A stretch of DNA of 9,025 bases from the NCBI GenBank assembly GCA_002311315.1, contig DBZZ01000080.1, forward strand, positions 14,910 through 23,934. The letters are read 5' to 3'. A program made the translations under genes and the position numbers. The DNA comes from Methylococcaceae bacterium UBA1147 (GTDB taxonomy: Bacteria; Pseudomonadota; Gammaproteobacteria; Methylococcales; UBA1147). Shown in pieces: positions 1-5,493 of this stretch. Every line of letters starts with the position of its first letter. The stretch's first letter is position 1. A model generated the notes under the pieces. The model worked only from the letters and a program-made list of their open reading frames with translations. It was not told the DNA's origin and made no database searches.

Positions 1-2382
1 AACATGCGGATTGCTCTGGGCTCGATCGCTGAAATACAACGTGAGGCGAAAAAAGGCTCGGAAACCCTTGGCCAAAACGGACGGGAAGTCGTGGAATTGG
101 TGCTTCGCCGGGCCGAAAACGGGGACTCGTTCAAGTCTGCCCGGATCCTGGAGAACTGGCTAGAAAATACACGCAAGTCGGTTCCGCCCGGAATCGAAAT
201 CCGAGTTTACGACGAACACTGGACATTGATTCGAGACCGAATAAACCTACTGCTCAAGAATGGCTTTGGCGGTCTGGTGCTGGTGGTCATCATCCTCTAC
301 CTGTTTCTCTCAACCCGCGTGGCGCTGTGGATCGCGATCGGAATCCCGGTTTCGTTCACGGCCACCCTTCTGATCCTCTACCTGTGGGGCGGCAGCATCA
401 ACATGCTCAGCCTGTTCGGATTGATCATGGCGCTGGGAATCATCGTCGATGACGCAATCGTGGTCGGCGAGGACACAATGACTCACTATCAGACAGGTGA
501 GGATGCAGAGCAGGCTGCTGAAGGCGGCGCCCGTCGGATGCTGGCACCGGTTCTCGCATCGTCACTCACCACGGTAGCAGCATTTCTTCCGCTCATGACG
601 GTGGGCGGTCCGACCGGGAAAATCCTGATCGCTATTCCGCTGGTGATCATCGCCGCGATCGGCGCCTCGCTGGTCGAAAGTTTCCTGATACTCCCCGGGC
701 ACCTCCGAAGCACCCTGGGCAAAATGAATCATGCAGAATCCAGTAAAACGCGCCTGCGGCTCGACCGAATCTTCGGGGAATTCAGGGACCGCAAGTTCAA
801 ACCCTTCCTGCAAACGGCACTAGGCAACCGCGCAACGACTCTGAGCATCGTAACAGCACTGCTGATCATCATGGTTGGAGTGCTCGCCGGTGGACGTCTA
901 AAATTCAATTTCTTTCCTTCCCCGGAGTCAATCATTGTCTACGTCAATGCCCAGTTCGTGCCCGGCACCCCCAGGAATGAAGTACACCGTTTCATGAGCC
1001 ATCTTGAACGAACCCTGGCCGATACCGACTCGGCATTGTCGGAACAACAACTGGTCCACACGGCAGTTACCCACTACGGCACCGGAATTTCAAGCAAGGG
1101 CCGGGTTTCGCATTCAGGAGACAACATGGGATCCATGTTCATCCAACTGTTGGCCCCAGATCAACGCAAAGTAAGAAACAACGAACTGATCGAAAACTGG
1201 CGAGAACGCATCGTGATGCCGGCCGGCATCGATACCCTAGCCATTACCGAACGGATCGTGGGACCGCCCGGAAGGGACATCTCGGTGCGCCTCAGCGGAA
1301 GAGAAGCCAATCAGTTAAAGGCAGCCGCAATGGACCTGGCCAATACATTGAAAACCATTCCCGGCGTCTCGGACGTGGAAGACGACATGCCCTTTGGCAA
1401 GGAACAATTCATTTACCGGCTAACTCCAGCCGGGGAAGCGCTGGGGTTGACAACAGCGGAACTTGGACGCCAGTTGCGGGCGGCCTTCGACGGGCGCCAA
1501 ATCCAACTATTCCAGGACGGGCCGGACGAAGTCGAAGTAGTCGTTCGGCTTCCCGAGAAGGAACGTGCACGGCTCGGTGTTCCAAACCGGCTGAACCTCC
1601 ACCTACCGGATGGGGACTCGGTTCCTCTGCCCACGGTTGCAGAATGGGAGATCCGACGCGGATTCGAAATCCTACGGCATGCTGAAACACAATTGGCCAT
1701 CGAAGTGTCCGCGGAGATCAACGAACAGGTCAACAACACCGCAGACATTATCGAATCGCTGTCGACGAATGCATTACCCAACCTCGCTGCCCACTACGGC
1801 GTGTCCTATTCGTTCGAAGGCCGCTCCGCCGAACAGAACGAAACCATGTCCGACATGAAAAAGGGACTGATCGTAGGTTTGACCCTCATCTATCTGATCC
1901 TGGCCGGGGTTTTCGCCTCCTACGGCTATCCGTTGGTGGTCATGGCCGCGATACCCTTCGGTCTAATCGGAGCCATTTGCGGCCACATTCTGCTAGGAAT
2001 TGACCTGACCATCCTGTCAATGTTCGGTTTTTTCGGGCTCTCTGGAATCGTGGTCAACGACTCCATCATCCTGATTACCTTTTACAAGCAACTGCGCGAG
2101 AAGGGGCTCCCTGTAGAAGAAGCTCTCGTTGAATCTTCCTGCCTGAGGCTGCGTGCCGTAGTTCTAACATCACTAACCACCATCGGCGGCCTAGTACCAC
2201 TGCTATTCGAAACATCGCTGCAGGCCCAGTTCCTGATCCCGATGGCGGCGACGATTGCCTTTGGGCTGGCTTTCTCGACCGTGCTGGTTCTGGTCGTCAT
2301 CCCGGTTTTGCTGTCCGTGTACGAAGAAGCTGAATTCCGGTGGAATCAAAAGGTTCTGGCCGAATGGCGCTGGTTTGGTTAA
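1..2382 (+). CDS. RND efflux permease (AcrB/HAE-type), 5'-truncated by window edge
   Basis: This is a proton-driven inner-membrane pump of the resistance-nodulation-division superfamily, which normally exports substrates with a periplasmic adaptor and an outer-membrane channel. The frame is open to the left edge, so the ATG at 4 is not the real start. By alignment with AcrB about 250-260 N-terminal residues are missing. Counting from that ATG, hydrophobic segments lie near 88-105, 109-127, 132-155, 182-200, 207-232 and 278-296. A periplasmic loop spans about 300-615, and further segments run from 620 to 772. TM4 has the paired aspartates of the proton relay (VDDAIVVGED, D149-D150). TM10 reads GIVVNDSIIL, so the lysine of AcrB (K940) is replaced by asparagine, as in some other RND subgroups. 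The C-terminus looks complete. An adaptor gene would be expected upstream, outside the window. The substrate cannot be told. Confidence 0.93.
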   Translation, partial: NMRIALGSIAEIQREAKKGSETLGQNGREVVELVLRRAENGDSFKSARILENWLENTRKSVPPGIEIRVYDEHWTLIRDRINLLLKNGFGGLVLVVIILYLFLSTRVALWIAIGIPVSFTATLLILYLWGGSINMLSLFGLIMALGIIVDDAIVVGEDTMTHYQTGEDAEQAAEGGARRMLAPVLASSLTTVAAFLPLMTVGGPTGKILIAIPLVIIAAIGASLVESFLILPGHLRSTLGKMNHAESSKTRLRLDRIFGEFRDRKFKPFLQTALGNRATTLSIVTALLIIMVGVLAGGRLKFNFFPSPESIIVYVNAQFVPGTPRNEVHRFMSHLERTLADTDSALSEQQLVHTAVTHYGTGISSKGRVSHSGDNMGSMFIQLLAPDQRKVRNNELIENWRERIVMPAGIDTLAITERIVGPPGRDISVRLSGREANQLKAAAMDLANTLKTIPGVSDVEDDMPFGKEQFIYRLTPAGEALGLTTAELGRQLRAAFDGRQIQLFQDGPDEVEVVVRLPEKERARLGVPNRLNLHLPDGDSVPLPTVAEWEIRRGFEILRHAETQLAIEVSAEINEQVNNTADIIESLSTNALPNLAAHYGVSYSFEGRSAEQNETMSDMKKGLIVGLTLIYLILAGVFASYGYPLVVMAAIPFGLIGAICGHILLGIDLTILSMFGFFGLSGIVVNDSIILITFYKQLREKGLPVEEALVESSCLRLRAVVLTSLTTIGGLVPLLFETSLQAQFLIPMAATIAFGLAFSTVLVLVVIPVLLSVYEEAEFRWNQKVLAEWRWFG

Positions 2383-2422
2383 AAAACTTCAGCAAAGTCC
2401 CGCACCCAGCCGCGTCAACAAT

Positions 2423-2456
2423 AAAAAAACCCGATCCAGCTGGATCGGGTTTTTTT
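2423..2456. terminator. Bidirectional rho-independent terminator
   Basis: This is a perfect 34-bp inverted repeat: seven A, the arm CCCGATCC, a central AGCT, the arm GGATCGGG and seven T. Each strand therefore gives a GC-rich stem followed by a U run. It lies 40 bp after the RND stop codon and 6 bp beyond the CCA end of tRNA-Leu. It can end both the rightward efflux transcript and the leftward glmM-tpiA-secG-tRNA transcript. Confidence 0.93.
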
Positions 2457-2460
2457 ATAT

Positions 2461-2545
2461 TGGTGCCGATGGCCGGACTTGAACCGGCACGACTTGCGTC
2501 ACCGCCCCCTCAAGACGGCGTGTCTACCAATTCCACCACATCGGC
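2461..2545 (-). tRNA. leuU: tRNA-Leu, anticodon GAG, CCA encoded
   Basis: Read on the minus strand, the acceptor arm GCCGATG (2545-2539) pairs with CATCGGC (2471-2465), followed by discriminator A and an encoded CCA. The D arm has the usual TGGTAGACAC stretch. The anticodon stem CCGTC/GGCGG closes the loop TTGAGGG, giving anticodon GAG, which reads CUC and CUU leucine codons. A long class II variable arm (GAC-GCAA-GTC) and the T arm GCCGG-TTCAAGT-CCGGC complete the fold. The gene starts 26 bp after the secG stop with no evident promoter of its own, so it is probably processed from the secG transcript. The same arrangement, secG then leuU, occurs in E. coli, which is the basis for the symbol. 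Confidence 0.97.
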
Positions 2546-2571
2546 AATTCTGATGAGCCTCAACCTGCAGA

Positions 2572-3021
2572 TTACTGAGCAAATTCCTCGTCCGCAGATT
2601 GGTTTCCATCGTAACCTGCCGGCAGGTCAGAAACATCTAAATCTTCTTCCAGAATCACGGGCCCCTCTTCAAGCTGGGGAAGGTCCGGGAAATCGGAGAC
2701 TGGATCCTGAATCAGTTCCACCTGGCCTGGAGGAAGATCGGTCGGCACGGCCTCGCTAGCCGGCAGATCCATGAACCCTTCATCCGAGATGCGGGTATCG
2801 CCGAGGATTGCCAGCCCAAGGCTGGTCGCAAAAAACAGGGCAGCCAGAACGCCTGTTGTGCGGGTCAGAAAAGAGGCCGACCCCTGGGCACCAAAAACGG
2901 TCCCTGATGCACCGCTACCGAAGGCTGCTCCCGCATCGGCGCCGCGGCCATGCTGTAGCAGGACCAAGGTGACAATCCCGAGTGCGATTAACGTATGTGA
3001 GATAATTAACGCCTGATACAT
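2572..3021 (-). CDS. secG: SecG, preprotein translocase subunit, with long acidic tail
   Basis: SecG is a small SecYEG subunit with two membrane spans that assists SecA-driven export at the inner membrane. The 149-residue protein has a first span near residues 2-22, the conserved glycine-rich loop (FGSGASGTVFGAQGSASFLT, 34-53) and a second span near 55-74. The core matches the family well, but typical relatives have about 110 residues. Residues 75-149 form a tail with about 21 Asp/Glu, many prolines and only one basic residue (R77). The ATG has a good ribosome site, GGAAAG, 4 bases upstream. secG follows tpiA by 15 bp and precedes tRNA-Leu by 26 bp, so it is probably co-transcribed with both. 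Confidence 0.95.
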   Translation of the reverse strand: MYQALIISHTLIALGIVTLVLLQHGRGADAGAAFGSGASGTVFGAQGSASFLTRTTGVLAALFFATSLGLAILGDTRISDEGFMDLPASEAVPTDLPPGQVELIQDPVSDFPDLPQLEEGPVILEEDLDVSDLPAGYDGNQSADEEFAQ

Positions 3022-3036
3022 GATCTTTCCAAAATT

Positions 3037-3786
3037 CTATACAGAACAACAAATCGATAAAAAGGAGTCCGCTTCCAGCGACGCACCACCAATTAGCCCG
3101 CCATCAATATCAGGCATCGAGAACAACCTGGCAGCGTTGTCAGGTTTTACACTGCCGCCGTAAACGATTCTCAACGCCCTGGCAATCGTCTGGTTGCGAC
3201 CCGCAACCCTATTCCGGATGTATTGATGTACCTCTTGTGCCTGTTCATCCGTTGCCGTCATTCCGCTGCCAATGGCCCAGACCGGTTCGTAAGCGACGAT
3301 CACCCCATCGAGGGCTTCTGTGCCAGAAGTATCCAGTACGGCATCCAGTTGGGCGTTGATAATGTCGAACGTCTTGCCCTGCTGACGCTGGTCAAGAGTT
3401 TCCCCGACACACAGCACCGGAACCAGTCCCTCGCCGACTGCCTGCCTAAAACGTTCCGCTACCAGTTCGTTGGATTCTCCGTAGAGAGCCCGCCTTTCGG
3501 AATGCCCGACGATGGCCAGCGTACAGCCAAATTCCTTCAACATCTGAGCAGAGACCTCACCGGTATAGGCCCCGGCCGGTCTGTCCGCCACATTCTGCGA
3601 GCCGACCAGTACCCGGCTGCCGTCCAGCAGGCTGCTCACCTCAGGGATAAAGACAAAGGGTACGCATACACCAATATCGGCCCCGCAATCATCAACCGCC
3701 TTTTCACCGATTGCCAGAACCAACTGCCGAGAACTTTCCAAGCTCCCGTTCATCTTCCAGTTACCGATAACGATAGGTCGACGCAT
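3037..3786 (-). CDS. tpiA: Triosephosphate isomerase
   Basis: This cytoplasmic TIM-barrel enzyme interconverts dihydroxyacetone phosphate and glyceraldehyde 3-phosphate in glycolysis and gluconeogenesis. At 249 residues it has the usual length. The N-terminal GNWKMNG gives Asn9 and Lys11, GHSERR gives His95, and the signature AYEPVWAIGSG gives the catalytic base Glu167 and the start of mobile loop 6. The phosphate-binding YGGSV (209-213) and GGAS (233-236) are present. The start is fixed by a TAG stop directly before the ATG in the same frame. The bases upstream (CGGCCTGCTATAG) contain no Shine-Dalgarno sequence, which is odd for a highly expressed enzyme. It sits 90 bp after glmM and 15 bp before secG. 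The order glmM-tpiA-secG-tRNA-Leu is also known in pseudomonads and several other gammaproteobacteria. Confidence 0.98.
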   Translation of the reverse strand: MRRPIVIGNWKMNGSLESSRQLVLAIGEKAVDDCGADIGVCVPFVFIPEVSSLLDGSRVLVGSQNVADRPAGAYTGEVSAQMLKEFGCTLAIVGHSERRALYGESNELVAERFRQAVGEGLVPVLCVGETLDQRQQGKTFDIINAQLDAVLDTSGTEALDGVIVAYEPVWAIGSGMTATDEQAQEVHQYIRNRVAGRNQTIARALRIVYGGSVKPDNAARLFSMPDIDGGLIGGASLEADSFLSICCSV

Positions 3787-3828
3787 CTATAGCAGGCCGA
3801 ATAAAACGGCTAATTCTATCGGTTTCAT
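3787..3828 (-). CDS. Possible 13-codon upstream ORF of tpiA
   Basis: On the minus strand an ATG at 3828 opens a short frame encoding MKPIELAVLFGLL. It stops with TAG at 3789-3787, directly before and in frame with the tpiA ATG. A GGAA 3 bases before the ATG could serve as a ribosome site, whereas tpiA itself has none. Ribosomes ending here could restart on tpiA without moving. This would need a transcript that begins upstream, such as read-through from glmM, because the candidate tpiA promoter overlaps the frame. There is no family match that I recognise, and a frame this short may be chance. Confidence 0.3.
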   Translation of the reverse strand: MKPIELAVLFGLL

Positions 3829-3841
3829 GAGTTCCATTCAA
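3813..3841 (-). promoter_or_regulatory. Candidate sigma70 promoter for tpiA-secG-tRNA-Leu
   Basis: Minus-strand TTGAAT (3841-3836) and TAGAAT (3818-3813) are separated by exactly 17 bases and match the -35 and -10 consensus at 4/6 and 5/6 positions. Transcription would begin near 3806, giving a leader of only about 20 bases before the tpiA ATG. This could allow tpiA-secG-tRNA expression independent of glmM. It is inferred from sequence only. Confidence 0.4.
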
Positions 3842-3876
3842 GCACTGTTGGTTTTTGCAGCCTTTGGGCGCTTGCG

Positions 3877-5217
3877 TCAGGCCGGCAAGGCATCCTTGAC
3901 AGCATCGGCTAGCTGGTTGGCCAGTTGATCAACGATGCTTCTCTCCTTGCCTTCCACCATGACTCTCACCAGTCGTTCGGTCCCGGAGGACCTTAATAGC
4001 ACCCTCCCGTCCCGGCCCAGGAGATTCTCCACTTCAGTCTTAGCCTGTTGAATCGAGTCGTATTGATCCAGTTCGACCCGTTCACGAACCCTTATGTTAA
4101 TCAGGGTCTGGGGAAACTTGACCATTCCCTGTCGAAGACCGTGCAGATTCTTGCCTGTTCGCCAGATCTCCTGCAACACCTGCAGCGAAGCAACCATCCC
4201 GTCGCCTGTCGTTGCCAGGTCGTTGCAAATGATATGGCCGGAACCCTCCCCGCCCAGCGAAGACCTGTTTTTCTCGATCAGCTCCATGACGTAACGGTCA
4301 CCGACAGCCGCCCTTCTCATTTCGACTCCGAGCCGTGTCAATGCCTGTTCCAGGCCTAGGTTTGTCATCAGCGTCCCGATGACCGGGCCCTTCAAGCAGC
4401 CGGCATCCAGATGCGACTTTGCAATAATGTACAGTAACTCGTCACCGTCCACCACATCACCGGAGTGGTCCACCATGATGACCCGGTCCCCATCACCGTC
4501 AAACGCTATCCCCAGGTCCGCCGACTCACTGACAACCACTTCCTGCAACACCGCCGGACTTGTCGCCCCGCAATCCTGGTTGATGTTCAGCCCATCCGGA
4601 TCACAGCCGATGCATACCACTTCCGCACCCAGTTCCTGGAAAACCTGTGGAGCGATGTGATAGGTTGCGCCATTCGCACAATCAACGACGATCTTCATGC
4701 CTGAACAGTTCATTTCGCTCGGAACGGACCGTATGACAAAGCGGATATATCGTTCGGCAGCATCGGTAAGACGCTTGGCTTTGCCAAGCTCCGAGGACAA
4801 CACGGTAGAGATCTCTCGGGAAAGTTCACGTTCAATCGCCAACTCGGTCTCGTCCGCCAGTTTGGTTCCCTCGGCAGAAAAGAACTTGATCCCGTTATCA
4901 TAGTAGGGGTTGTGCGAAGCGCTGATTACAATGCCCGCTCGAGCCCTGAGAGAACGAGTAAGATAAGCAATACTGGGAGTAGGCATTGGCCCCAGAAGAC
5001 AGATATTGGTGCCGGATGCGGTCAGCCCAGCCTCGAGAGCAGATTCGAACATATACCCGGAAATCCGCGTATCTTTCCCAACCAGGATTGTCGAATCTCC
5101 GCCACCCCCGAAAATACGGCCTACGGCCCAGCCCAGTTGCAACATGAAATCCGGGGTAATCGGATGATCACCCACCCTGCCTCGTATTCCGTCCGTACCA
5201 AAGTATGTCTTCTTCAT
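3877..5217 (-). CDS. glmM: Phosphoglucosamine mutase
   Basis: GlmM converts glucosamine 6-phosphate to glucosamine 1-phosphate, the step before GlmU in UDP-N-acetylglucosamine synthesis for peptidoglycan and lipopolysaccharide. The 446-residue length is normal. The protein begins with the typical YFGTDGIRGRVG (5-16). The phosphoserine loop is SASHNP (99-104, catalytic Ser101). The magnesium loop DGDGDR (240-245) follows, then the sugar-binding EGSGH (324-328) and the phosphate-binding RSSGTE (409-414). The ATG at 5217 is preceded by AAGG 8 bases upstream. In many relatives folP lies directly upstream, and in E. coli the two are joined with ftsH. Here a 276-bp gap with a terminator comes first, so glmM presumably has its own promoter, although I could not find a convincing one. 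Confidence 0.98.
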   Translation of the reverse strand: MKKTYFGTDGIRGRVGDHPITPDFMLQLGWAVGRIFGGGGDSTILVGKDTRISGYMFESALEAGLTASGTNICLLGPMPTPSIAYLTRSLRARAGIVISASHNPYYDNGIKFFSAEGTKLADETELAIERELSREISTVLSSELGKAKRLTDAAERYIRFVIRSVPSEMNCSGMKIVVDCANGATYHIAPQVFQELGAEVVCIGCDPDGLNINQDCGATSPAVLQEVVVSESADLGIAFDGDGDRVIMVDHSGDVVDGDELLYIIAKSHLDAGCLKGPVIGTLMTNLGLEQALTRLGVEMRRAAVGDRYVMELIEKNRSSLGGEGSGHIICNDLATTGDGMVASLQVLQEIWRTGKNLHGLRQGMVKFPQTLINIRVRERVELDQYDSIQQAKTEVENLLGRDGRVLLRSSGTERLVRVMVEGKERSIVDQLANQLADAVKDALPA

Positions 5218-5319
5218 GGTGCTTGCCTTTAATTCTTCATCTCTTCAGACATTCTCTAGCCATTGCTCTTACAACTCTGGTTATGCATCATCCTCGAACC
5301 AGCCCACATTCGGATCCAA

Positions 5320-5412
5320 TCAATCAGCTTTCCGGACGGCAACAATGTTCATTACATGAAATCCATCGTGGCCGGTAAACCGAACATCATAGCCACGACA
5401 CACGATCCTGAC
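5320..5412 (-). pseudogene. Possible decayed 3' end of folP (dihydropteroate synthase)
   Basis: A minus-strand frame ending in TGA at 5320 reads in part RIVCRGYDVRFTGHDG and then FHVMNIVAVRKAD. FolP proteins end with a segment of the form I-R-V-H-D-V-x-E-T-V-D-A-x-x-V, and the frame shows RIV, DVR-x-T, D and VMN in matching order if two single-residue insertions are allowed. It lies in the right place and orientation, just before glmM. The match is by eye, short and gapped. The open frame is only about 120 bp, so chance is a real alternative. Confidence 0.22.
5366..5398. repeat. Nested inverted repeat upstream of glmM
   Basis: The arms TCGTGGC (5366-5372) and GCCACGA (5392-5398) are perfectly complementary. 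The 19-base loop begins with a second small hairpin, CGGT-AA-ACCG (5373-5382). No T run follows on either strand, so it is not an intrinsic terminator. It could be an operator or RNA structure in the glmM leader, or chance. Confidence 0.35.
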
Positions 5413-5428
5413 CCGTGATGCAGAATGC

Positions 5429-5462
5429 AAAAAGGCACTAGGAACTCAATCCATTGTGCCTT
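5429..5462 (-). terminator. Rho-independent terminator after ftsH
   Basis: On the minus strand AAGGCAC (5462-5456) pairs with GTGCCTT (5438-5432) around a 17-base loop that can itself form a GGA/TCC stem. The transcript then runs into TTT, giving a run of five T (5433-5429) that includes the last two bases of the stem. It begins 31 bp after the ftsH stop and separates ftsH from glmM transcriptionally. Confidence 0.75.
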
Positions 5463-5493
5463 CGTTATTTCCAATACCGTCTTGAACAACGGT

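Larger units (their letters stand above)
5218..5493. other. Intergenic gap between glmM and ftsH, where folP is usually found
   Basis: This 276-bp stretch holds no intact gene. From the ftsH side it contains a rho-independent terminator (5429-5462), a short open frame that may be a folP relic (5320-5412), a nested inverted repeat (5366-5398) and a small dyad TTCAT-TAC-ATGAA (5348-5360). The last 100 bp before glmM should hold its promoter, but I saw no -35/-10 pair better than chance. In E. coli and many other gammaproteobacteria folP occupies this place. Confidence 0.7.

Noticed and set aside
2340..2759. 139-codon plus-strand ORF containing MAGLEPARLASPPPQDG and following residues
   Set aside because: It is the antisense reading of the tRNA-Leu gene and of the end of secG, a well-known type of false protein. 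It also crosses the terminator.
3223..3792. 189-codon plus-strand ORF opposite tpiA
   Set aside because: It is a full shadow of tpiA, whose catalytic motifs are all intact on the minus strand.
3796..3810. GCCG-TTTTATT-CGGC hairpin between glmM and tpiA
   Set aside because: It has only four base pairs and no T run after it, so it is not a terminator and is likely chance.
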